Part shown: piece by piece, positions 7,586 to 15,700 of the stretch
Numbering within the stretch: the stretch's first letter is position 1
Layout: the number at the start of each line of letters is the position of its first letter
Translations under genes and position numbers: made by a program
Source of the DNA: an uncultured Phycisphaerales bacterium
Lineage (GTDB): Bacteria; Planctomycetota; Phycisphaerae; Phycisphaerales; SM1A02
DNA: 22,494 nucleotides
Direction: 5' to 3'
Assembly: GCA_946886375.1 (NCBI GenBank)
Contig: CAMPIL010000009.1
Span: forward strand, 1 to 22,494
The notes under the pieces: generated by a model
Database searches by the model: none
Seen by the model: the letters and a program-made list of their open reading frames with translations, nothing else
Told to the model about the DNA's origin: nothing

Positions 7586-8764
7586 TCACGTTGCTTCCGA
7601 TTCTTCGATCGTGATGAGCCGATCGCGCGGTTCCTGCTGAAGCCGCTCGCCGCGTGGTCCGGTTTCACGCCGCTGCTCCGCGCGTTTACGCTTGCGGCTT
7701 GTGAATCGCTCCTCCAGAACGTCGACCAGGAAATTCGCCACGGGCGCGGAAATCTCGCGCAGCAATCGATCGGCAGGCGATTCGTGCCTGGCGGGCTGCA
7801 CGGGTTGGCCTGCGCGCGGGCGCGCGATTTCGCGGGGCGGCCGCGCCGCCTCTTCCCGACCAGCGGGTTGTGAATCCTTGCGCTTCTCGGGTTCTCGCTC
7901 TCCTTCTTTTCGCCGCTCGGCACACACGCTGGCGTCGGGATCGCGCCAACACGTAAAGACCTGCGTGAATTCCGCGCCCACGAGATAGATGATCGAACTG
8001 TAATACACCCACAGCAGGATCACGACCAGCGAGCCCGCTGCGCCGTAGACCGATGACACCGATCCGCGCGCCAGATACCAGCCCAGCACGATCTTGCCCA
8101 CGGTGAACAGCACCGCCGTCACCGCACCGCCAGCCAGAACATCACGCCAGGGAATGTGCGCATCGGGCAGCCACTTGAACACCGCGGCGAAAAGAAACGT
8201 CATCATGATCCACGAAATCACGAACTCGAGGATCTGAATAATCGGCACCGGGACGGAGCCGCCCAGCCGGCTGGAGAACGCGGCCAAGGCCGTGGTTGCC
8301 GCCACCGAAACCAGCAGCAGCACGGCAATCGCAATCACAAGGCCGAACGCCAGCACGCGTCCCTTGAGCAGACTCGCGATTGCGGACTGTTTCACCGGCT
8401 GGATACCCCAGATCCTGTTGAGCGCCTGCCTCAGTTGCCCGAAAAGGCCGGTGGCGCCCAATAGAAGCGTGATTCCGCCCAGCGCCGTCGCCAGCTCGCC
8501 GCCTTTGGACTGACGGGCCGCCGCGATAACCTGCTGAATCTGCTGCGCTGGTCCCTCCCCCACGCTCTTGGAAATGTGCTCGACGAGTCTGCCGCGTGCG
8601 GCGTCTTCTCCCCATACGAATCCCGCCACCGCCACGATAATCAAGAGCATGGGTCCAAGTGCAAAAATGGTGTAGAACGCAAGCGCGGCTGCGATCTGGG
8701 TAGCGTCGTCATCCAGAAAATTGCGAAATGTCGCTTTGATGATCGTCCAGAGTGATGTGAACAT
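7586..8764 (-). CDS. yihY: YihY/BrkB-family membrane protein
   Basis: 392 residues. The start was set at 8764 (MFTSLWTIIK) because AAAGGA lies 6 nt upstream; an ATG two codons earlier (8770) overlaps the edge of that site. The family pattern is clear: a short amphipathic N-terminus, 'DDDATQIAAALAFYTIFALGPMLLI' (18-42), an extramembrane helix pair, 'LFGQLRQALNRIWGI' (107-121), then about five transmembrane helices ending in 'GAAGSLVVILLWVYYSSIIYLVGAEFTQVF' (241-270). The molecular function is unsettled; the family was once thought to be RNase BN and that is now rejected. A highly charged Arg/Glu/Pro-rich cytoplasmic tail of about 110 residues follows the last helix, longer than in compact members. 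Confidence 0.9.
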   Translation of the reverse strand: MFTSLWTIIKATFRNFLDDDATQIAAALAFYTIFALGPMLLIIVAVAGFVWGEDAARGRLVEHISKSVGEGPAQQIQQVIAAARQSKGGELATALGGITLLLGATGLFGQLRQALNRIWGIQPVKQSAIASLLKGRVLAFGLVIAIAVLLLVSVAATTALAAFSSRLGGSVPVPIIQILEFVISWIMMTFLFAAVFKWLPDAHIPWRDVLAGGAVTAVLFTVGKIVLGWYLARGSVSSVYGAAGSLVVILLWVYYSSIIYLVGAEFTQVFTCWRDPDASVCAERRKEGEREPEKRKDSQPAGREEAARPPREIARPRAGQPVQPARHESPADRLLREISAPVANFLVDVLEERFTSRKRKRAEQRRETGPRGERLQQEPRDRLITIEESEAT

Positions 8765-8989
8765 GGCCATTCCTTTCGCCGGCGCAGCGTAGGAACGCAG
8801 CGGCAGCGGTTGCAGCGGGGTCAATTTCTCAAAACGAAACTGGATTCGCGGCGATATGCAGGAAGATTCGCATCGCGGCTCGCGCGGACCGCCACATTCC
8901 GCCTTGCCTTGTTACCATGTGCCCCCGAGAAAGCACCCGCCGGTTCCCGCCCGCCGGCAGACCTTCACGCACTCGATTTCCACACGGAT

Positions 8990-8994
8990 AGGAG
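8990..8994 (+). promoter_or_regulatory. Strong ribosome binding site of bactofilin 1
   Basis: AGGAG 8 nt before ATG 9003. It fixes the bactofilin start against a longer open frame running back to 8856. Confidence 0.7.
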
Positions 8995-9002
8995 AAATCT
9001 CA

Positions 9003-9416
9003 ATGGCAGACATGAATCAGGATTTCGCGACCATCATTGGAGCCGACGCCAACTTCAAAGGCGAATTGACCTTTGAGTCAGCCGCCAAACTGCTTGGCAA
9101 GTTCGAAGGATCGATCAATTCCAAGGGCCGCATTCACGTGGCCGACGGCTCCAAGTGCACTGCGACGGTCAAGGCCAAGGAGATTTCAGTCGAAGGTCAG
9201 ATCGACGGCAACGTCGAGGCGATGGACCGCGTGGAAATCAAGCCCAAGGGATCGATCATCGGCGACATCACCGCCGCCCGCATGGTCATGGCCGACGGCG
9301 CCTCCATTGACGGCCACTGCCGCATCGGAACCAACGGGCAAAGCAGCAAGGCCGGCGCGCACGCCACGGAAATGAAACCTGCGGGACAACCCCAGCCCGT
9401 CAGCGCGAAAAAATGA
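9003..9416 (+). CDS. Bactofilin (polymer-forming cytoskeletal protein)
   Basis: 137 residues. Bactofilins assemble without nucleotides into filaments or membrane-associated patches and place cell-wall or stalk enzymes. The right-handed beta-helix core spans about residues 8-115: 'TIIGADANFKGELTF' at the start, 'GKFEGSINSKGRIHVADGSKCTATVKAKEISVEGQIDGNVEAMDRVEIKPKGSIIGDITAARMVMADGASIDGHC' with regularly spaced glycines, then a disordered Lys/Pro/Gln tail. Length and short flexible termini are typical. A second bactofilin gene follows after 62 bp, suggesting a two-subunit operon. A weak stem (CAGCG/GAA pairing with TTCGCTG, one bulge) straddles its stop codon. Confidence 0.92.
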   Translation: MADMNQDFATIIGADANFKGELTFESAAKLLGKFEGSINSKGRIHVADGSKCTATVKAKEISVEGQIDGNVEAMDRVEIKPKGSIIGDITAARMVMADGASIDGHCRIGTNGQSSKAGAHATEMKPAGQPQPVSAKK

Positions 9417-9478
9417 TCGTTCGCTGAGTCTTCGTGCATCGGATGGCGCACTCGCGCACGTTGTTTTCGCCGTAGATC

Positions 9479-9958
9479 ATGGCCAAATCGCCTCCCAAGC
9501 GCGCGATTCGCTGTTACCTGTGCGGCCACGGGTTCGAGGTCTCCACGCGCACCATGAGCGTGCCCTGCCCCAAGTGCAACAAGGCGCTCAAGGTGGAGGA
9601 TGTCGTGGTCAAGACCTACCTGCCCGTCAACGACCTGCAAACCTGCGGCAAGATCACCATTGCCAAGAACGGCCGCGTCGTCGCTAAACTGATTCGCGCC
9701 GGCGACGGCATCGAATGCGAAGGCGTGCTCGAAGGCGCGATTCAAACCGATGGCGAATTGTCGCTGGGCTCAAAGGCATCGTGGAAAGGCAAGACGCTGC
9801 ACAGCAAGTCGCTGCACATCGATGATGGCGCTCGGCTGGAGGGATACATCAAGGTTCCGTTCCAGCCGATCGCCAGTCGCGATGCAGCCAACATCAGCGC
9901 CGCAGCTGCTGCGGTGACCGCGCCAGCCAACGGCACGTCGCCGCCGCCCACGCCGTGA
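9479..9958 (+). CDS. Bactofilin-like protein with N-terminal zinc ribbon
   Basis: 159 residues. The N-terminus has a zinc ribbon with CxxC at 12-15 and CPKC at 30-33. A shorter beta-helix segment follows, 'VNDLQTCGKITIAKNGRVVAKLIRAGDGIECEGVLEGAIQTDGELSLGSKASWKGKTLHSKSLHIDDGARLEGYIKV' (50-126), with the hydrophobic/Gly periodicity of bactofilins, and an Ala/Pro/Thr-rich tail. It lies in the same direction 62 bp behind a canonical bactofilin, so the two may co-polymerise, with the ribbon acting as a metal- or partner-binding head. That role is inference. No strong Shine-Dalgarno precedes the ATG. Confidence 0.82.
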   Translation: MAKSPPKRAIRCYLCGHGFEVSTRTMSVPCPKCNKALKVEDVVVKTYLPVNDLQTCGKITIAKNGRVVAKLIRAGDGIECEGVLEGAIQTDGELSLGSKASWKGKTLHSKSLHIDDGARLEGYIKVPFQPIASRDAANISAAAAAVTAPANGTSPPPTP

Positions 9959-10133
9959 GGCGTTTCCGTTTCGTGCAGCGCGCTTTATGGTCCGATGCGC
10001 GCCCTAAGCGTCCTTCCCGAGTGCAATGAGACAATCCACCTATCTGTGTCATTTGCGATATCTGTGGATTGATCCACTTCTGTCATGGCCGTGCATTCCG
10101 TGGGCGGGGACGCTGCGTGACTTGTGAGAAAGA

Positions 10134-10835
10134 CTACGCGCCGGCTGAGCCAAACAGCATCATCCAACCCACGATGTAGATTCCCACATCCGCCAGCGCG
10201 TGGCTGAGATAGCCCGGCCAGATCGACCGAAAGCGCCAATAGCACCACGACCACAGCGTGCCGGCGAGGAACACCCCGAGACTGCCCAGCGCGGTGATTT
10301 CCCACGTCGTCTGGGCCTTGAGGGCGAAGACGTGATGCACCGTGAACAGCAGCCCCGCCGCAAAGGCTGCGGGAACGCCGCCGATAAGCGCTTCGCATTT
10401 GCGGAAGACAAACCATCGCCAGACGTATTCCTCCAGGAGGGAATTCACCAGCGTCAGGGGAATCACCAGCAGCAGAAAACGCACCGGCGTGTCAAGCCCA
10501 TTGGCAGCGTTGGACCTGCGCAACTGTTCGATGTCAATCAGATCGCCTGCGAAATGGTAGGTCACCAGAATCGCCAGCAACATCAGCGCGCCCAGCCCCA
10601 ACCCAAACCGCAACCCGCCTTGCCGCACCGGCGACAGGCTGAGTTTTCCCTTGTCTACAAAGACCAGCCATAGCACCGGCAGCGCGATGATCCACACCTT
10701 GCACAATGCATAGGCGGTCCACCCCAGCGGCTGGCCTTGCGCGGCCATCATCGCGATATACACGCCCAGGCTGGGGGCGGGAACCAGCAGCAGCAGGGCC
10801 AAAACGGCGGACATTCTGGAGTCGGGACGAATCAT
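10134..10835 (-). CDS. CPBP-family intramembrane glutamic protease
   Basis: 233 residues. The start at 10835 (MIRPDSRMS) is favoured because AGGAG lies 6 nt upstream; the ATG at 10841 abuts that site. There are about six to seven transmembrane helices. CPBP (Rce1/ABI) motifs are present: EEYVWR (135-140) with the two glutamates and arginine, 'LLFTVHH' (162-168) with the second-motif histidine, and 'SHALAD' (211-216) with the third. Rce1-type members cut C-terminal to prenylated Cys; bacterial members serve in bacteriocin self-protection or unknown processing, and no substrate gene is evident here. It is divergent from the DUF4287-SRPBCC gene, with a 131-bp gap that holds two dyads. Confidence 0.88.
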   Translation of the reverse strand: MIRPDSRMSAVLALLLLVPAPSLGVYIAMMAAQGQPLGWTAYALCKVWIIALPVLWLVFVDKGKLSLSPVRQGGLRFGLGLGALMLLAILVTYHFAGDLIDIEQLRRSNAANGLDTPVRFLLLVIPLTLVNSLLEEYVWRWFVFRKCEALIGGVPAAFAAGLLFTVHHVFALKAQTTWEITALGSLGVFLAGTLWSWCYWRFRSIWPGYLSHALADVGIYIVGWMMLFGSAGA

Positions 10836-10859
10836 GGACATCTCCTGCTCAATGGCAAC

Positions 10860-10879
10860 AAGTTAGCATATACTAACTT
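10860..10879. promoter_or_regulatory. Candidate operator in the divergent promoter region
   Basis: Perfect inverted repeat AAGTTAG, 6-nt centre CATATA, CTAACTT, 25 bp upstream of the CPBP start. The centre contains TATACT on the plus strand and TATGCT on the minus strand, both -10-like, so a bound dimeric repressor would cover promoter elements. No cognate regulator gene is in the window. Confidence 0.5.
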
Positions 10880-10903
10880 TCGGCTGTCGTCAACCCGCAG
10901 TTG

Positions 10904-10920
10904 TACTTCAGATCGAAGTA
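10904..10920. promoter_or_regulatory. Second dyad in the divergent region
   Basis: Perfect inverted repeat TACTTC, 5-nt centre AGATC, GAAGTA, 47 bp upstream of the DUF4287 gene start. It could be a second operator or an RNA hairpin in that gene's leader. Confidence 0.35.
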
Positions 10921-10966
10921 TTTGGGATTATCATGATGCACGCTTGCATTGCCAGGAGGATTTGCC

Positions 10967-11527
10967 GTGCCCACACCTGCGAAGACAAAAAGCACCAGCA
11001 TGAGCGATGCCGCCGTGAAGGCCAAGACCAGCAAGACCTGGCCGCAATGGTTTTCCATTCTCGACAAGGTCGGCGGAAAGAAGATGACGCACAAGCAGCT
11101 CGTCGCGGCGCTCTCGGACCAGCACGATGTCGGCCCGTGGTGGCAGCAGACGATCGCCGTGGAATACGAACGCGCCCGCGGCCTGCGCGCCAAGCACCAA
11201 ACTGTATCGGGCTATTCCATCAGCCGCAGCAAGACCCTCAACGTGCCAGTCGCGCGGGCGTTCAAGGCCTGGAACGACAAACCCGCCCGCAGCCGCTGGA
11301 TGACGCACGATGGTTTCACCGTGCGCAAAGCGACAGCCAACCGCTCCATGCGCATCACGTGGATCGATGGCACAACGAATGTGGAAGTCATGTTCTATCC
11401 CAAGTCTGACGCCAAGTGCCAGGTCACGGTGCAGCACAGCAAGCTTTCTGATGCGAAGACCGCCGCAAAGATGAAAAATTTCTGGGGCGATCAACTCGAT
11501 CGCCTGCAGGCAACGTTGGAAAACTGA
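10967..11527 (+). CDS. DUF4287 plus SRPBCC (AHSA1-like) domain protein
   Basis: 186 residues. GTG 10967 was chosen because AGGAGGA (10954-10960) precedes it by 6 nt; the frame could begin earlier at a TTG, but that would place the Shine-Dalgarno inside the gene. Residues about 22-75 are DUF4287 ('KTWPQWFSILDKVGGKKMTHKQLVAAL' then 'GPWWQQTIAVEYERARGLR'). Residues about 82-184 fit an SRPBCC/START-like ligand-binding fold ('SRSKTLNVPVARAFKAWND...RSRWMT...NVEVMFYPK'). Such proteins bind small hydrophobic ligands; the ligand here is unknown. It is divergent from the CPBP protease and followed after 23 bp by the DUF1579 gene, so it is probably the first gene of a two-gene operon. Confidence 0.85.
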   Translation: MPTPAKTKSTSMSDAAVKAKTSKTWPQWFSILDKVGGKKMTHKQLVAALSDQHDVGPWWQQTIAVEYERARGLRAKHQTVSGYSISRSKTLNVPVARAFKAWNDKPARSRWMTHDGFTVRKATANRSMRITWIDGTTNVEVMFYPKSDAKCQVTVQHSKLSDAKTAAKMKNFWGDQLDRLQATLEN

Positions 11528-11550
11528 ATCGCACACTCCCGGAGTCTCAC

Positions 11551-12150
11551 ATGAACGCTCGTCATTCGCTGATCGCAATCGCACTGGTCATTACGACCGC
11601 TGCCATCACCACCACCGTTGTTTCACAGCAGGCCCAGGACACTCCCGGAACGCCGCCTGCGCGAGCGCAAAAGCCCGAGGTGCCCGACCAGATGACGCCT
11701 GGCCCGGCCCACAAGTTCATGGCGAAGTACGTCGGCGAATACACCACCAAGGTCAAGTTCACCGCTCCCGGACAGGAGACCATGGAGTCCGAAGGCAAAT
11801 CGCGCATCACCAGCATGCTCGATGGCCGCTTCTTCCTCGACGAAAACACCGGCGTGATGATGAGCCTGCCCTACAAGGCCCTGCACTACACCGGCTACAA
11901 CAACGGCACAAAACAGTACGAATCGTGCTGGACCTGGAACATGGACACCGGCATGCTCAACCTGACCGGCACAAGCGATGACGAAGGCAAAACCATCAAC
12001 TGGAAGGGCGCGTTCACCAATCCGGCCGGCGAAAAGGAAAACCTGATCGTCACCACCCGCCACATTGATGATGACCACTTCACCATCGAAATGCGTGGCG
12101 AAGGCGATGAGGCTGGCGCGATGATCACCGAATACACGCGCGTGAAGTGA
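11551..12150 (+). CDS. Secreted DUF1579 protein
   Basis: 199 residues with GGAG 6 nt before the ATG. The N-terminal hydrophobic helix (residues 6-25) looks like a Sec signal peptide or anchor. Residues about 50-199 match DUF1579: 'GPAHKFMAKYVGEYTTKVKF', 'ESEGKSRITSMLDGRFFLDENTG', 'GYNNGTKQYESCWTWNMDTGMLNLTGTSDDEGKTINW', 'DDDHFTIEMRG...MITEYTRVK'. The fold is thought to be a lipocalin-like barrel and the role is unknown. It sits 23 bp behind the DUF4287-SRPBCC gene, so both products may handle small hydrophobic molecules, one in the cytosol and one outside; that is inference. Confidence 0.88.
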   Translation: MNARHSLIAIALVITTAAITTTVVSQQAQDTPGTPPARAQKPEVPDQMTPGPAHKFMAKYVGEYTTKVKFTAPGQETMESEGKSRITSMLDGRFFLDENTGVMMSLPYKALHYTGYNNGTKQYESCWTWNMDTGMLNLTGTSDDEGKTINWKGAFTNPAGEKENLIVTTRHIDDDHFTIEMRGEGDEAGAMITEYTRVK

Positions 12151-12265
12151 ATGCCGAATTCACGGATGTGAAGTAGACGCCGGATCGACGCGCAAGCGGC
12201 GCGGCGCCGTCGCTGATTTTGAACAAGCGAGCCAACGGGCGAGCCAGTACCCGCCTCGACTCGAA

Positions 12266-12285
12266 AAGGTTTTAATTAAAAGCTT
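12266..12285. repeat. 20-nt palindrome, array copy 1 (one mismatch)
   Basis: AAGGTTTTAATTAAAAGCTT: a near-perfect palindrome with one substitution relative to the other two copies. Confidence 0.8.
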
Positions 12286-12419
12286 AACTAGTTGAGGCTG
12301 GAAGATTTTGGTGGAAACGTTTCGCGATGGGCACAGCGATGCCAGAACGCGGAGCGGCGGCATGTTGGATATCGAATGCGGCAATCCATGGGCGAGCATG
12401 TACCCGCCCTCAACCCGAA

Positions 12420-12439
12420 AAGGTTTTAATTAAAACCTT
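12420..12439. repeat. 20-nt perfect palindrome, array copy 2
   Basis: AAGGTTTTAATTAAAACCTT, self-complementary along its whole length. It is embedded in a stretch CCCGAA...AAC shared with copy 3. Confidence 0.85.
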
Positions 12440-12704
12440 AACAATTGATGACGCAGGATTGCGGGGGAACGCTTCGCGATGAGACAGCGACGCCAGCGCG
12501 CGGAGCGGCACCGTGACTGATTTTGAACAAGCGAGTCAGTGAGCGAGCATGTACCTGCCTCAACTCCGATGCCGCAAAGTTGCGAGGGAGCGCTTCACAA
12601 TGGGGCCAGCGCGCGGAGCGCGCCTCATATCCGACATCGAATGTGTGTGTCAGTGGTCGAACGCATGACTCAGTGGGCGAGCATGTACCCGCCCTCAACC
12701 CGAA

Positions 12705-12724
12705 AAGGTTTTAATTAAAACCTT
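12705..12724. repeat. 20-nt perfect palindrome, array copy 3
   Basis: Same 20 nt as 12420-12439. Identity continues to the left through GCGAGCATGTACCCGCCC and the CTCAACCCGAA that follows it. Confidence 0.85.
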
Positions 12725-12749
12725 AACTACTATGATACCGCAAAGTTGC

Positions 12750-12789
12750 GAGGGCAACGTTCGTGTACGCTCACACGTCCGCTGCCCTC
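12750..12789 (-). terminator. Hairpin overlapping the metH stop, no U-tract
   Basis: GAGGGCA (12750-12756) pairs with TGCCCTC (12783-12789), and inside it CGTGT (12762-12766) pairs with ACACG (12773-12777) around a 6-nt loop. One arm includes two bases of the metH stop codon (12788-12790) and the other lies in the last tandem-repeat unit. No U-run follows on the minus strand. GTTGC/GCAAC (12745-12758) is an alternative local stem. Confidence 0.5.
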
Positions 12790-15700
12790 ACACGTTGAAA
12801 TACTTCGCTTCCGGATGATGCACGATGATCGCGCTGGTGGATTGCTCGGGCACGATCTGCCAGTTCTCCGTCAGCACGCAGCCGATGCGCTCGGGCTTCA
12901 GCAGCCGAAAGAGTTTTTCCTGGTCGCTCATGTCCGGGCACGCCGGGTAGCCGAAGGAATACCGGCTGCCGCGATATTGCTGGGTGAACAGTTCGCGCAC
13001 CCGTGGCGAGTCCTCGTGGCCGATTCCCAACTCCGCCCGCATGCGCTTGTGCCACAATTCCGCAAGCGCCTCGGCGCTTTCCACCCCCATGCCGTGCATG
13101 TAGAGGTACTCGGTGTACTCATTGCGCTCGAACAATTGCTTGGCGCGGTGGCTCACCTCCACCCCCATCGTCACGCAGTGAAATCCGACGACATCCCTTT
13201 CTCGCGATTCAATCGGCCGGAAGAAATCGCTGATGCACAACAGATCGCGCTTGCCCTGGCGCGGGAAGCGAAAGCGTTCGATTTCCCTTTCTGGATCATC
13301 CGGGTCGAAGACGATCAGATCATCGCCCGATGAATTGCACGGGAAGTAGCCGTACACCACCGCCGGCCGCAGAATCTGCTCCTCCTTGCATACGCGCTTC
13401 ATGCGCTGGAACACCGGCTCGACGACCTCCGCGAGATTCTTCTCATACTCCGCGGGCGACATCGAGCCTTTCTTGAACCCCCACTGTCCACGGAACAGCG
13501 CGACGGTATTGATGAAGGGGTAAATGTCATCCAGATCAATGTGCTCGACCAGACGCTCGCCAAAGAACGGCGGCTTGGGCACGGGGACATCCACGCGCAC
13601 CCTTGAACGGCGCATCTGGACTGTAGTTCCGCCGTCGCCTGAACCGCCGGTCTCACTTGCGCCGCCGCGCTCCTTCATGCACGAGACCTTTTCCTCCACC
13701 GCGGCGCGCTTGGTCAGCCGAGCCTCGATCTCCTCATCCAGCGCGCTCAGGCGGCTCTCGGCCAGGTGCTCGCAAATGCGCAAGCCGTCAAACGCATCGC
13801 GCCCGTAATACAGCGGGCCCTTGTAGATGCTGCGCAAATGCGATTCGGCATAGTGGCGCGTCAAGGCCGCCCCGCCCAGCAGCACCGGCACGTCCAGGCC
13901 CATGCGATTGAGTTCGTGCAGGTTTTCCTCCATCACGCCCACGCTCTTGACCAGCAGTCCGCTCATGCCGATCGCATCGGCCTTGGATTCGCGCAGCGCT
14001 TCAACGATCTGCGTGATCGGCTGCTTGATGCCCAAATTGCGCACCTCGTAGCCGTTGTTGGTGAGGATGATGTCCACCAGGTTTTTGCCGATGTCGTGCA
14101 CGTCGCCTGCGACGGTCGCCAGCACGATGCGCGCCTTGCGTGCCGCGCTGCCCACCTTTTCCATGTGCGGTTCCAGATGCGCCACCGCCTTCTTCATCAC
14201 CTGCGCCGATTGCAGCACGAACGGCAACTGCATCTGCCCGGAACCGAACAACTCGCCGACAACTTTCATCCCCGCGAGCAGGTGGTCGTTGATGATGTCC
14301 AGCGGCGGATACTTCTTCATCGCTTCATCAAGATGCGATTCGAGATCCTTCTGCTCGCCATCGATGATGTGACGTTGCAGCGCCTCCTCAATGGTCAACG
14401 CTTCAGTCGACTTCGCGGCCTCGCTTGCAACCTCGCCTTCGGGAAACAGCGAGATGAAGTACAGCAGCGGATCGAAGTTCTCCGGCCGGCCCGCCGGACG
14501 CCGCTCGCCCCGGCAATCGAAGATCAGCCATTGCGCGGCTTCCCACTTGTGGTCTTCAATCTTGTTTCGCGGCAGAATCTTCGAGGCGTGCACGATCGCG
14601 GCGGTCAATCCGCGCTGCCGCGCCTCGTGCAGAAAAGCGGAATTGAGCACCGCGCGGGCCGCGGGCTTCAACCCGAAACTGATGTTCGACAATCCCAGCA
14701 CGATGCCGCATTCGGGAAACCGCTTCGCGATTCGCTCGATGCCGTCGAGTGTTTCCAGGCCGAGCCGGCGGTCTTCATCCACGCCGGTGGCGATCGTGAA
14801 CGTCAGCGGATCAAACAGCAGATCGCGCGCATCCAGCCCCCACTTGTTCGTGAACAGATCGTGCATGCGCTCGGCGATAGCGAGTTTGCGGTCCGCCGTT
14901 TTCGCCATGCCCGCCTGCGGATCTTCATCGATCGTGAGCGCGACGCACGCCGCGCCGTAGCGGCGCAGCAGCGGGCAAATGTCGTCGAAGCGCCTTTCGC
15001 CGTCTTCCAGGTTGATGGAATTGACGACGCACTTTCCGCCGGCGCGCTTGAGGCCCGCCTCGATGACGTCAGCCTGCGTCGAGTCGAGCATCAGCGGCAC
15101 GTTGACCTGGCGCACGTAGCGCGAGACGACTTCCGCCATGTCGTGCGCGCCCTTGCGCCCGACGTAATCCACACACACATCAAGCAGGTGCGAGCCGTCC
15201 TTGACCTCCTCGCGCGCCATGGACACCAAGCCGTCCCAGTTCTCCTCCTCAAGCATCTTCTTGAATTTGCGCGATCCGTTGGTGTTGGTGCGCTCCGCGA
15301 TGATGAGGAATGAATTGTCCTGCACGAACTCGACGTGAGAGTAGAGCGAAGAACACCCGGATTTTTGCGTGCCGGTGCGCGCCGGAACTCCGGCGCGCGT
15401 TTCCTCCAACGACTTCACAAGAGCGCCAATGTGCTCAGGCGTTGTGCCGCAACAGCCCCCCACAATCGAGATGCCGAACTCCTCGACGAATCGCGTCATG
15501 GAGACGGTGAACCCGTCCGCCGAGAGCGGGAACGATGTCTTTCCGTTCACAAGTATCGGCAGGCCGGCGTTGGGCATCACGGAAATCGGCCGCGGCCAGT
15601 GCTTGCTCAGGTACGCCAAGTGCTCGCCCATTTCCGTCGGACCGGTCGAGCAGTTCAGTCCCAGCGAGCAGATCGGATACATCCCCAGCGCGCTCACCAC

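Larger units (their letters stand above)
12190..12758. repeat. Degenerate tandem array, about 150-bp units with a two-unit super-period
   Basis: The landmark GGGCGAGC...GTACCCGCC begins at 12237, 12390, 12541 (as GAGCGAGC) and 12675, spacings 153, 151 and 134. Units contain a 20-nt palindrome (missing in the third), then CCGCAAAGTTGCGAGGG-like and GCGCGGAGCGGC-like stretches. The lead-in alternates: CTGATTTTGAACAAGCGAG occurs at 12213-12231 and 12517-12535 (304 bp apart), while the other two units have an ATATCGAATG/ACATCGAATG lead-in. The array therefore looks like a duplicated pair. It fills the gap between two convergent genes. Stops in all frames and indels argue against coding. Confidence 0.8.

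Noticed and set aside
12190..12758. CRISPR array
   Set aside because: Repeat units are about 150 bp, degenerate and contiguous, with no unique spacers of constant length and no cas genes nearby.
13766..15313. 515-codon open frame on the + strand antisense to metH
   Set aside because: Low-complexity His/Arg/Gln-rich composition with no domain; it is the antisense shadow of GC-rich codons in an unmistakable metH.
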